64,000 nucleotides of DNA from Alsobacter ponti (GTDB taxonomy: Bacteria; Pseudomonadota; Alphaproteobacteria; Rhizobiales; Beijerinckiaceae): positions 1-64,000 of the forward strand of contig NZ_JANCLU010000020.1 of NCBI RefSeq assembly GCF_024294805.1, written 5' to 3'. The notes under the pieces are model-generated. The model ran no database searches. It was not told where the DNA came from and saw only the letters and a program-made list of their open reading frames with translations. Positions 1 to 7,580 of this stretch are shown in pieces. Position 1 is the first letter of the stretch. Every line of letters begins with the position of its first letter. The translations under genes were made by a program, and so were the position numbers.

Positions 1-209
1 CTTCGGGGCCGCCTCGCGGGCGCCGAGCTCCTGTCGCGCAGCATCCGCTCGCCGCCCGCCCGGAACCGCGACAGCCACTTCCAGGCCGTGCGCGCCGAAA
101 CACCGGCAGCGGCCGCCGCATCTTTCACCCGCCAACTCTCATCTTCGATCCGGGCGATCATCAGGGCTCGACCTCGCGGCGTCAGGCGAGCATTCTTGTG
201 CACGTTCAT
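1..209 (-). CDS. IS481-family transposase, N-terminal part (runs off left edge)
   Basis: The reverse complement from ATG 209 encodes a protein starting MNVHKNARLTPRGR, which is the characteristic opening of IS481-family transposases. A helix-turn-helix of the family's N-terminal type follows at about residues 27-50 (VKDAAAAAGVSARTAWKWL), then an Arg-rich DRSSAPARRP stretch. Only 69 codons are inside the window. The DDE catalytic core lies beyond the left edge, so whether the transposase is intact cannot be judged. Confidence 0.85.
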   Translation of the reverse strand, partial: MNVHKNARLTPRGRALMIARIEDESWRVKDAAAAAGVSARTAWKWLSRFRAGGERMLRDRSSAPARRPR

Positions 210-295
210 CCGGGATCCTGCTGGCGTGAAGTTGGTGCTTCGCAACCCCAGCCTCTCAGCCCAGTCCCGGATGAACAACCTCTATAGCTTCGACA
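1..295 (-). mobile_element. IS481-family insertion sequence, one end only
   Basis: The element enters from the left edge and ends at base 295. Read on the minus strand, the end starts TGTCGAAGC and runs into the transposase reading frame 86 bases later. It abuts the palindrome CCTAGG (296-301), which contains CTAG, the preferred target core of the founding IS481 element. The adjoining DNA on the right is an open protein fragment with no start, as expected for an insertion into a gene. The other end and its duplicated target lie outside the window. Confidence 0.8.
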
Positions 296-296
296 C

Positions 297-557
297 CTAG
301 GCAACTTCAAGGCGGGAGTTCGCACCGGCTTCTACGTCGTCTTCGATTGCGTCCACAAGACGATCCCGAGCGGGTCGGGCACGGCGACGCACGGCAAGGT
401 GGAGACGGAGATGCGCAACCTGCCGCGTTGCGGCCAGGAGAATGTTCCGCACCTCACCTACTGGTACACGCCGGACAAGGACTATGTCGGGCCAGACGAA
501 ATATTCCTGTATTCGGAAGGGATCAAAGACCGCTACCGCGTCACTGTCGTGAAGTAG
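297..557 (+). pseudogene. C-terminal remnant of a probably exported protein, cut by the IS481 element
   Basis: An open frame of 86-87 codons begins directly at the IS junction, has no start codon or ribosome site of its own, and ends at TAG 555-557. The peptide (GNFKAGVRTGFYVVFDCV... then YTPDKDYVGPDEIF) ends in a Y-T-P-x3-Y-x-G-x-D pattern typical of the last strands of bacterial Ig- or cadherin-like extracellular domains. It contains two cysteines, which could form a disulfide. The 5' part should lie on the far side of the IS, outside the window. I cannot name the family. Confidence 0.7.
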
Positions 558-593
558 CTTGGTCGTGAAGTAGCTTGGTCGTGAAGTAGCGCG
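546..593 (+). repeat. Three tandem copies of a 16-bp unit across a stop codon
   Basis: The unit GTCGTGAAGTAGCTTG occurs at 546-561 and 562-577. A third copy at 578-593 ends in GCG instead of TTG. Each copy carries an in-phase-looking GTGAAGTAG, so the array duplicates the last codons and the stop of the truncated gene. It looks like replication slippage in the 3' end. Confidence 0.9.
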
Positions 594-815
594 GTCGTCC
601 GGACACAGGCGCGACGCGCCGCGTCCCCCGTTAACCCTCCGCGCTCCGGCGTCGCGCCGGGGCGCGCGCCGCGCCGCCTTCACCACCGCACCGCCTTCGC
701 CCTGGCGTTTCCACTCCCCCGCGCGATGCTTTAAGAGCTTGGCGGCCGCCCGACGCGCGGGCGGCGCCACTTGCCGGCTCTCTTGCCGGTCCTCTTGCCC
801 GCGGGAATCGCCATC

Positions 816-1583
816 GTGTCGCTTCAACTCTTCGATCTCACCGGCCGCGTCGCGCTCGTCACCGGCTCCAGCCAGGGCATCGGGCTCGCCATCGCGGCGG
901 GGCTGGCGCGCGCCGGCGCGACCGTGGTGCTCAATGGCCGCGACGCCGGCAAGCTCGCCAAGGCGGAGGCCGCACTGCGGGCGGAGGGCCTGAAGACGTC
1001 CAGCGCCGCCTTCGACGTCACCGATCCCGCCGCCTGCGAGCAGGCCGTGGCGGACATCGAGGCCTCGGTCGGCCCCATCGACATCCTCGTCAACAACGCC
1101 GGCAAGCAGCACCGCGCGCCGGCGACGGAATTCCCGGACGAGGCCTGGCACGACCTGTTCCGCACCAATGTCGACAGCGCCTTCTTCATGGCGCGCAGCG
1201 TCGGGCGGCGCATGATCCCGCGCGGCCGGGGCAAGATCGTCAACATCGGCTCGGTGCAGAGCGAGCTCGGCCGCGCCACCATCGTGCCCTACACGGCCAC
1301 CAAGGGCGCGGTGAAGATGATGACGCGCGGCCTCGCGACCGAGTGGGCGAAGCACGGCCTGCAGGTGAACGGCATCGGCCCGGGCTATTTCGACACGCCG
1401 CTCAACAAGGCGCTCGTCGACAACCCGGAGTTCAGCGCCTGGCTGTGCGCCCGCACGCCGGCCGGCCGCTGGGGCCGGCTCGACGAGCTGGTGGGTGCGG
1501 CGATCTTCCTGTCGTCCTCGGCGTCGGATTACGTCAACGGTCACATGCTGATGGTCGACGGCGGCATGACGGCCGCCGTCTGA
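816..1583 (+). CDS. Short-chain dehydrogenase, gluconate 5-dehydrogenase-like
   Basis: This is a classical SDR of 255 residues from a GTG start at 816. A longer TTG start at 771 would only add a low-complexity leader, and 816 places SLQLFDLTGRVALVTG at the usual N-terminus and has GGGA nine bases upstream. The NAD(P) motif TGSSQGIG is at residues 16-23, NNAG at about 93-96, and catalytic Ser146, Tyr159 and Lys163. The middle (NNAGKQHR, SVQSEL, YTATKGAVK, GLQVNGIGPGYF) closely follows gluconate/5-ketogluconate reductases (IdnO/Gno), which interconvert 5-keto-D-gluconate and D-gluconate. It heads the block with the phosphatase and ABC importer, so its natural substrate may be a sugar acid or polyol released by those genes. 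The exact substrate is inference. Confidence 0.85.
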   Translation: MSLQLFDLTGRVALVTGSSQGIGLAIAAGLARAGATVVLNGRDAGKLAKAEAALRAEGLKTSSAAFDVTDPAACEQAVADIEASVGPIDILVNNAGKQHRAPATEFPDEAWHDLFRTNVDSAFFMARSVGRRMIPRGRGKIVNIGSVQSELGRATIVPYTATKGAVKMMTRGLATEWAKHGLQVNGIGPGYFDTPLNKALVDNPEFSAWLCARTPAGRWGRLDELVGAAIFLSSSASDYVNGHMLMVDGGMTAAV

Positions 1584-1606
1584 GCCCCCCGGAAGGAGCC
1601 CGCCCG

Positions 1607-2434
1607 ATGACGTTCACCGAACGCGACCACGCCACGCTGGCGGAAATTCTCGTCGCCGCCGCGCGACGCGAGGTCATGCCGCGCTTCCGCAACCTCGCGG
1701 CCGGCGATATCCGCGAGAAGCAATCGGCGACCGACCTCGTGACCGAGGCGGACGAAGCCGCCGAGCGCGCCATCTGCGCCGATCTCGCCAAGGCGTTTCC
1801 CGCCGCCGCGCTGATCGGGGAGGAGGGCGTCGCCGCCGACCCACGCCTCGTCGAGGCGCTGGCCGAGGCCGACCTCGCCTTCGTCATCGACCCCGTCGAC
1901 GGCACGCTGAACTACGCCTCGGGCCTGCCGGTGTTCGCCACCATGGCCGCGGCCATCGTGAAGGGCGAGGTCGTCGCCTGCGTCATCCACGACCCGGTGC
2001 TCGACGACAGCGCCATGGCGCGGCGCGGCGAGGGGGCGTGGATGCAGCACGCCGACGGCCGCCGCGATGCGCTGCGCGCCGCCGCGCCCGCGCCGCTGCC
2101 GGCCATGACCGGCATGGTGAGCTGGCGCTATTTCCCGGAGCCGATGCGCAGCCGCCTGCCGTCGCGCTTTCCGCAAGTCACCGACGTGTCGGGCCTGCGC
2201 TGCTGCGGGCAGGAATACCGCCTGGCGGCGGCCGGCAAGTGCCACTTCCTCGCCTATGGCCGGCTGATGCCGTGGGACCACGCGCCCGGCTCGCTGCTGA
2301 TGCGCGAGGCCGGCGCGCACGTCGCCACCATCGACGGCGAGGCCTACCGGCCCTGGCCGATCGGCACGGGACTGCTGTGCGCACCCGACCGCGAGAGCTG
2401 GGACACGCTGCGCGAGGCCCTTTTCGCGGAGTGA
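1607..2434 (+). CDS. Inositol monophosphatase-family phosphatase
   Basis: A 275-residue protein of the Mg-dependent IMPase/FBPase superfamily, with a strong GGAAGGAG ribosome site eight bases before ATG 1607. Visible metal-binding motifs are GEE (residues 71-73), DPVDGT (95-100, the family signature) and a C-terminal WDHAPG (the usual W-D-x-A-G motif). It would hydrolyse a sugar or polyol monophosphate such as inositol-1-phosphate, histidinol phosphate or fructose-1,6-bisphosphate; the family cannot be resolved to one substrate by eye. It starts 24 bases after the SDR and precedes an ABC importer and two phosphoesterases, so a catabolic role on an imported phosphorylated polyol fits better than a housekeeping SuhB role. 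Confidence 0.85.
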   Translation: MTFTERDHATLAEILVAAARREVMPRFRNLAAGDIREKQSATDLVTEADEAAERAICADLAKAFPAAALIGEEGVAADPRLVEALAEADLAFVIDPVDGTLNYASGLPVFATMAAAIVKGEVVACVIHDPVLDDSAMARRGEGAWMQHADGRRDALRAAAPAPLPAMTGMVSWRYFPEPMRSRLPSRFPQVTDVSGLRCCGQEYRLAAAGKCHFLAYGRLMPWDHAPGSLLMREAGAHVATIDGEAYRPWPIGTGLLCAPDRESWDTLREALFAE

Positions 2435-2450
2435 ACGGACCCGCCGCGCG

Positions 2451-2479
2451 TTGACGGGTGCAATTGCCGGTCGTAGCTT
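2451..2479 (+). promoter_or_regulatory. Candidate sigma-70 promoter for the ABC importer operon
   Basis: TTGACG (2451-2456) and TAGCTT (2474-2479) are separated by exactly 17 bases, in the 184-base gap between the phosphatase gene and the ABC ATPase. The match to the housekeeping consensus is good at -35 and moderate at -10. It suggests that the transporter can be transcribed separately from the two upstream genes. Confidence 0.45.
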
Positions 2480-2618
2480 CGAAAAAACGCTGGCCGCCAG
2501 TCCCAAGGAGCGGCCGTCCGGAGGGAATCATCTCGTGAGTGGGTTCGACGGCCGGTCGGCCGGTTTGCTCGTGCGTCCCGTCGGCGCAAGCCGCGCGCCC
2601 GGCGCGGGCGCCTGATCC

Positions 2619-3635
2619 ATGGCGCAGGTCGCCCTCGACGCCGTGACGAAGAGCTGGACGGAGGTTCCGGCCGTCAAGAGCGTCAGCTTCGTCGTCCCCG
2701 AAGGACAGCTCGTCGCCATCCTCGGCCCGTCCGGCTGCGGAAAGTCCACGCTGCTGCGGCTGATCGCGGGGCTGGAGGAGCCGACGTCCGGCCGAATCGA
2801 GATCGCCGGCCGCGACGTCACCGGGCTGCCGCCCTCGGAGCGGCGGATCGCCATGGTGTTCCAGTCCTACGCGCTGTTTCCGCACCTCTCGGTGGCCGAG
2901 AACATCGTCTTCGGCCTCAAGGTGCGCCGCGTGGGGCGCGCCGAGCGCGAGCAGCGCCTGGCCAAGGTCGCCGACATCGTCGAGCTGGCGCCCTATCTCG
3001 ACCGCAAGCCGGCCCAGCTCTCCGGCGGCCAGCGCCAGCGCGTGGCGCTGGCGCGCGCCATCATCGCCGAGCAGCCCGTGTGCCTGATGGACGAGCCGCT
3101 CTCCAACCTCGACGCGCAGCTGCGCCACGAGATGCGGGTGGAGATCCGCGCGCTGCAGCAGCGGCTGGGCATGACCATGGTCTACGTCACCCACGACCAG
3201 ACCGAGGCCATGACCATGGCCGACACCGTGATCCTGATGAAGGGCGGGTCCATCGAGCAGCTGGGGCCGCCGGCCGCGCTGTACGAGCGGCCCGAGACGA
3301 CCTTCGTGGCGAGCTTCGTCGGCGCGCCGCCGATGAACCTTGTGCCGGACGGCGACGTGACGCGCGGCATCCGGCCCGAGCACGTGCGGCTGGGGCCGGG
3401 CGGGGCGGGCGACGTCGCCCGTCGCGGAACCGTCGCGTCGGTGGAGTATCTGGGCGCCGACACCATCGTGTCCGTCTCGCAAGGGGAGCATGGGCGCATC
3501 GCCGCGCGGCTCGCCGGCGCGACGACTTTGAAGACCGGCGACATGCTCGACCTGCACTGGTCGCCGGCGCAGGAAAGTCTGTTCGACCGGGCCGGCCGCC
3601 GCATCGCGCGGCGGACGCCGGAACTCGCGGTATGA
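2619..3635 (+). CDS. ugpC: ABC importer ATPase, UgpC/MalK type
   Basis: A 338-residue carbohydrate-type ABC ATPase. The Walker A motif GPSGCGKST is at residues 36-44, followed by the Q-loop (VFQSYALFP), the signature LSGGQRQRVALARA, Walker B (VCLMDEP) and the H-loop (VTHDQTEAM). After about residue 235 comes a TOBE domain (RPEHVRLG, then EYLGADTIV), as in UgpC and MalK proteins. It energises the import system encoded by the next three genes. It precedes the binding protein, which is less usual than the common B-A-E-C order. No strong ribosome site is seen before ATG 2619. The substrate is inferred from the UgpB-like binding protein. Confidence 0.9.
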   Translation: MAQVALDAVTKSWTEVPAVKSVSFVVPEGQLVAILGPSGCGKSTLLRLIAGLEEPTSGRIEIAGRDVTGLPPSERRIAMVFQSYALFPHLSVAENIVFGLKVRRVGRAEREQRLAKVADIVELAPYLDRKPAQLSGGQRQRVALARAIIAEQPVCLMDEPLSNLDAQLRHEMRVEIRALQQRLGMTMVYVTHDQTEAMTMADTVILMKGGSIEQLGPPAALYERPETTFVASFVGAPPMNLVPDGDVTRGIRPEHVRLGPGGAGDVARRGTVASVEYLGADTIVSVSQGEHGRIAARLAGATTLKTGDMLDLHWSPAQESLFDRAGRRIARRTPELAV

Positions 3636-3670
3636 CAGGGCCGAACGGCCCGCAAGGAGGGAGAAAGACG

Positions 3671-4960
3671 ATGGCGAAATTGACGCGCAGGAGCTTCGCG
3701 GCGCTGGCGCTGGCGGCCGGCATGGCCGGCGGGGCGGCGAACGCGGCCGACGTCGAAGTCCGCATGTACTTCCCCGTCGCGGTCGGCGGGCCGGTGACCA
3801 AGATCATCGACGACTACGCCGCCGCGTTCGAGAAGGAGAACCCCGGCATCAAGATCAAGCCGATCTACGCCGGCGACTACCAGCAGACCGTCGCCAAGGT
3901 GCTGACGGCGGTGAAGGGCGGTGACACGCCGGAAACCGCGATCCTGCTCGCGGCCGACCTCTTCCTGCTGACGGACGAGGACGTGGTGACGCCGATCGAG
4001 GACTTCGTGAAGACGCCCGAGGACAAGGCGTGGCTGGCGACGTTCTACCCGGCCTTCCTCGAGAACGCGAAGATCGGCGGCAAGACCTACGCCATCCCGT
4101 TCCAGCGCTCGACCCCGGTGCTCTACTGGAACAAGGACGCCTTCAAGGCCGCCGGCCTCGACCCCAACAAGGGTCCCGCCAACTGGGCCGAAATGCGCGA
4201 CATGGCCAAGAAACTGACCAAGAAGGACGGCTCGGGCGCGGTGTCGCAGTGGGGCATCCAGATCCCCTCCGACGGCAACACGGCCTGGCTGTTCACCGGC
4301 ATCACCACCGGCAACGGCGCGCGCCTGACCAACGCCGACGGCAACAAGGTGTCGTTCGACGACCCGAAGGTGATCGAGGCGGTGCAGGCCTGGTACGACC
4401 TGTCGAAGGTGGACGGCACGCAGCCCTCCGGCCTGATCTCGTGGGGCGCCACGCCTCGCGACTTCATCGAGGGCAAGGCGGCGATGATCTGGCACACCAC
4501 CGGCAACCTCACCAACATCAAGTCGAACGCCAAGTTCGACTTCGGCGTCGGCTTCCTGCCCGGCATGAAGCAGAACGGCGCGCCCACCGGCGGCGGCAAT
4601 TTCTACGTCTTCAAGGGCGTGCCGCAGGCCAAGCAGGAGGCGGCGTTCAAGTTCATCAAGTGGATGACCACGCCCGAGCGCGCCGCCGACTGGTCGGTGA
4701 AGACGGGCTACGTCGCCACCTCGCCGAATGCCTACGACACCCCGGCCATGAAGGCCTACACGGACGGCTTCCCGCAGGCCATCGTGGCGCGCGACCAGCT
4801 CAAATACGCCGTCTCCGAGCTGACGACGCACGAGAACCAGCGCGTCACCAAGGTGTTCAACGACTCGCTCCAGGCGGCGATGACGGGCGCGCGCCCGGCC
4901 GACGCCGCCCTGAAGGACGCCCAGCGCGAGGCCGAGCGCATCCTCAAGGACTTCAAGTAA
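3671..4960 (+). CDS. ugpB: Periplasmic binding protein, UgpB-like (family 1)
   Basis: A 429-residue extracellular solute-binding protein. Its N-terminus MAKLTRRSFAALALAAG carries a twin-arginine-like TRRSF motif and an Ala-x-Ala cleavage region near residue 26, so Tat export is possible where E. coli UgpB uses Sec. The mature part matches the UgpB pattern: an N-terminal lobe start (VRMYFPVAVGGP), IPFQRSTPVLYWNKDAFKAAG in the middle, FGVGFLPG, and a closing KTGYVATSPNAYD. In E. coli, UgpB captures sn-glycerol-3-phosphate and glycerophosphodiesters. GGAGGGAGAAAG precedes ATG 3671. Given the two phosphoesterases downstream, a glycerophospho-type ligand is a reasonable guess but is not proved. 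Confidence 0.85.
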   Translation: MAKLTRRSFAALALAAGMAGGAANAADVEVRMYFPVAVGGPVTKIIDDYAAAFEKENPGIKIKPIYAGDYQQTVAKVLTAVKGGDTPETAILLAADLFLLTDEDVVTPIEDFVKTPEDKAWLATFYPAFLENAKIGGKTYAIPFQRSTPVLYWNKDAFKAAGLDPNKGPANWAEMRDMAKKLTKKDGSGAVSQWGIQIPSDGNTAWLFTGITTGNGARLTNADGNKVSFDDPKVIEAVQAWYDLSKVDGTQPSGLISWGATPRDFIEGKAAMIWHTTGNLTNIKSNAKFDFGVGFLPGMKQNGAPTGGGNFYVFKGVPQAKQEAAFKFIKWMTTPERAADWSVKTGYVATSPNAYDTPAMKAYTDGFPQAIVARDQLKYAVSELTTHENQRVTKVFNDSLQAAMTGARPADAALKDAQREAERILKDFK

Positions 4961-5018
4961 AAGCCGCGGCGACGGGGCTCCGCCCGCGAGGGCGGGGCCC
5001 GCGCCCCGGGGAGACGCC

Positions 5019-5894
5019 ATGACCGGAATCCGCAACACGGTCCACGCCTGGCTGCTGGTGCTGCCCGCCTGCGTGCTGCTGGCGACCTTCACCCACATCC
5101 CGATCGTCACGACCTTCATCCAGAGCCTGTACTCGACGGCCAAGCCGCGGCGGCCGGCGCGCTTCGTCGGCCTCGAGAACTACGAGGCCATGCTGGCCGA
5201 CCCGATCTTCTGGAAATCGCTCTGGAACAATCTGATCTACGCCGGCGTGTCGGTGCCGATCTCGGTGGCGCTGGCCATCGTCATGGCGCTGTTCGTCAAC
5301 GGCAAGCTGCGCGGGCGCGGCTTCCTGAGGCTCGCCTATTTCACGCCCACCGTGCTGCCGATGATCGCCGTCGCGAACATCTGGCTGTTCTTCTACAACC
5401 CGCAATACGGGCTGGTGGACCAGTTCCTCAAGCCGTTCGGCATCTCCGGCGTCAACTGGCTCGGCTCGCAGGACACCGCGCTGTGGTGCCTGATCGTGGT
5501 GGCGATCTGGAAGGAGGCGGGGTTCTTCATGATCTTCTACCTCGCGGCGCTGCAGCAGATCTCGCCGGATTTGCGCGAGGCGGCGTCGATCGAGGGCGCG
5601 GGGCGCTGGACCTTCTTCTGGCGCGTCACCTTCCCGCTGCTGATGCCGACGACCCTGTTCGTGCTGGTCAACGCCGTCATCAACGCCTTCCGGCTGGTCG
5701 ACCACATCTTCGTCATGACGGCGGGCGGGCCGGACAACGCCACCTCGGTGCTGCTGTTCCAGATCTACATCGTCGGCTTCAAGTTCTTCGACCAGGCCTA
5801 CGCGGCGACGCTGACCATCGTGCTGCTCGCATTGCTGGCGCTGCTGGCGATCGGCCAGTTCCTTCTGGCCGACAAGCGGGTCCACTACCAATGA
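5019..5894 (+). CDS. ugpA: ABC importer permease, UgpA/MalF type
   Basis: A 291-residue inner-membrane permease with six predicted membrane segments, the first at residues 8-30. The cytoplasmic EAA loop that docks the ATPase is visible as EAASIEGAGRWTFFWRVTFP at about residues 188-207. It starts 58 bases after the binding-protein gene. Its last codon overlaps the start of the partner permease in an ATGA, so the two are translationally coupled. It forms the heterodimeric channel with the next protein. Confidence 0.9.
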   Translation: MTGIRNTVHAWLLVLPACVLLATFTHIPIVTTFIQSLYSTAKPRRPARFVGLENYEAMLADPIFWKSLWNNLIYAGVSVPISVALAIVMALFVNGKLRGRGFLRLAYFTPTVLPMIAVANIWLFFYNPQYGLVDQFLKPFGISGVNWLGSQDTALWCLIVVAIWKEAGFFMIFYLAALQQISPDLREAASIEGAGRWTFFWRVTFPLLMPTTLFVLVNAVINAFRLVDHIFVMTAGGPDNATSVLLFQIYIVGFKFFDQAYAATLTIVLLALLALLAIGQFLLADKRVHYQ

Positions 5895-6727
5895 GCGCGC
5901 TCGGCCGGGGCAGGGGAGCGGCGCTCGCTGGCGAGGCGCTGGAGACGGCGGCGGCGTGGCTGCTCGGCGTGCTGTGGCTGCTGCCGCTGCTGTTCGCCAT
6001 CTGGACGGCGTTCCACCCCAGCGCCTACGTGGCGCATTTCTCGCCCTTCGCGCCGCTGACGCTGCAGAACTTCGTGGCGGCGTGGAACGCCGCGCCGTTC
6101 GCGCGCTACTTCCTCAACACGACGATGCTGGTCACGGGCGTGCTGGCGGCGCAGTTCGTGCTGTGCACCCTGGCCGCCTTCGCCTTCGCGCGCTTCGAGT
6201 TCCGCGGGCGCGACACGCTGTTCATGCTGATCCTGGTGCAGCTGATGGTGGCGCCGGACATCCTGCTGCTCGAGAACTACCTGACGATCAAGGCCATCGG
6301 CCTCGTCGACACGGTGCCGGCGATCGCCTTGCCGTATCTCGCCTCGGCCTTCGGCATCTTCCTGCTGCGCCAGACCTTCAAGGCCATCCCGAAGGATTTC
6401 GAGGAGGCGGCGCGAGTGGAGGGGTGCTCGACGCTGGGCGTGCTGTGGCGCGTCTACATCCCGCTCGGCAAGCCGGTCTACCTCGCCTACGGGCTGGTGC
6501 TGGTCAGCTTCCACTGGAACAACTTCGTCTGGCCGCTGATCATCACCAACTCGGTGGAGACGCGCCCGCTCACCGTCGGCCTGTCGATCTTCGCCTCGCC
6601 GGACCAGGGCATCGACTGGGCGATCATCTGCGCGGCGACGCTGATGACCTCGGGGCCGCTGCTGGTGGCGTTCCTGCTGTTCCAGCGCCAGTTCGTGCAG
6701 AGCTTCCTGCGCACGGGCATTCGATGA
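5891..6727 (+). CDS. ugpE: ABC importer permease, UgpE/MalG type
   Basis: A 278-residue permease with about six membrane segments and an EAA loop (EEAARVEGCSTLGVLWRVYIP, about residues 172-192) for contact with the ATPase. ATG 5891 overlaps the stop of ugpA, which fixes the start. The C-terminal region (FHWNNFVWPLIITN, then PLTVGLSIFASP) is typical of the second permease in sugar and glycerol-phosphate importers. It completes the transporter, and the phosphoesterase genes follow without a promoter-sized gap. Confidence 0.9.
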   Translation: MSALGRGRGAALAGEALETAAAWLLGVLWLLPLLFAIWTAFHPSAYVAHFSPFAPLTLQNFVAAWNAAPFARYFLNTTMLVTGVLAAQFVLCTLAAFAFARFEFRGRDTLFMLILVQLMVAPDILLLENYLTIKAIGLVDTVPAIALPYLASAFGIFLLRQTFKAIPKDFEEAARVEGCSTLGVLWRVYIPLGKPVYLAYGLVLVSFHWNNFVWPLIITNSVETRPLTVGLSIFASPDQGIDWAIICAATLMTSGPLLVAFLLFQRQFVQSFLRTGIR

Positions 6728-6737
6728 AGCTGATTGC

Positions 6738-7580
6738 ATGAAGCTGATCACCTGGAACATCCAGTGGGGTCTCGGCGCCGACGGGATCATGGACCCCGCG
6801 CGCATCGTCGCCCACGCCCGCGAGATGGCCGATTTCGACGTGCTCTGCCTGCAGGAGGTGGCGGCGAACTTCCCCGAGCTGGCGGGCGGGCCGGGGCACG
6901 ACCAGTTCGCGCTCATCGCCGGCCTGCTGCCCGGCTACCGCGCCGTCGCCTTCGCGCCGCTGGAGTTCGACGACGCGCAAGGCCGGCCCAAGCGCTTCGG
7001 CAACGCGCTGTTCAGCCGCCTGCCCGTGGCGCAGGCGCTGCGCCACACCTTGCCGTGGGGCGCGGCGGCGACGCGCAACATGCCGCGCGGGCTGGTCGAA
7101 GCGGTGGTCCACGCCGGCGGCGCGCCGGTGCGGGTGATGACGACGCACCTCGAATACTCCCACCCGGCGCTGCGTCAGGCGCAGGTGGAGGCGATCCGCG
7201 AGCTCCACCGCGCCGCCTGCGCGCGCGAGGCGACGCCGCGCGAGGACGGGCCGGGCACCTATGTCCGCCGGCCGGGCGCGGTCTCCGCCATTTTGTGCGG
7301 CGACTTCAACATGCGCCCGGAAGACCTCACGCTGCATCGCCTCGCCGAGCCCTTCGGGGACGGCGCGCCCCGCTTCGTCGACGCCTGGCGCGCGCTGAAC
7401 GGCGACGCGCCGCATCCCGACTCCGCCTGCATCGTCGACCAGAGCTTCGCCCCGCCCCATTGCTGCGACTACGTGTTCGTCACCGAGGACATCGCCCCGC
7501 GCCTGCGCCGCGTCGTCTACGACGTCGACACCCGCGTCTCCGACCATCAGCCCGTGCTGGTGGAGCTCGACCTTTCGTGA
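6738..7580 (+). CDS. Endonuclease/exonuclease/phosphatase-family hydrolase
   Basis: A 280-residue Mg-dependent phosphodiesterase or phosphatase of the EEP fold. Motifs in order are TWNIQWG (residues 5-11), LQEV (38-41, metal-binding Glu), THLEYSH (about 137), CGDFNM (about 189) and a C-terminal VSDHQPVLVE carrying the catalytic His. The family includes sphingomyelinases, inositol polyphosphate phosphatases and DNases. No signal peptide is visible, so it acts in the cytoplasm on what the importer delivers. The start is duplicated: ATGAAGCTGAT occurs at 6724 (followed by a stop) and again at 6738. Its stop overlaps the GTG of the next phosphoesterase. Confidence 0.8.
   Translation: MKLITWNIQWGLGADGIMDPARIVAHAREMADFDVLCLQEVAANFPELAGGPGHDQFALIAGLLPGYRAVAFAPLEFDDAQGRPKRFGNALFSRLPVAQALRHTLPWGAAATRNMPRGLVEAVVHAGGAPVRVMTTHLEYSHPALRQAQVEAIRELHRAACAREATPREDGPGTYVRRPGAVSAILCGDFNMRPEDLTLHRLAEPFGDGAPRFVDAWRALNGDAPHPDSACIVDQSFAPPHCCDYVFVTEDIAPRLRRVVYDVDTRVSDHQPVLVELDLS

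Noticed and set aside
88-300. A 70-codon rightward frame at the left edge
   Set aside because: It runs opposite the transposase and through the IS end. The minus-strand reading has the characteristic IS481 N-terminus.
3182-5143. A 653-codon leftward frame over the ABC genes
   Set aside because: It is antisense to the ATPase and binding-protein genes, whose motifs are complete on the other strand.
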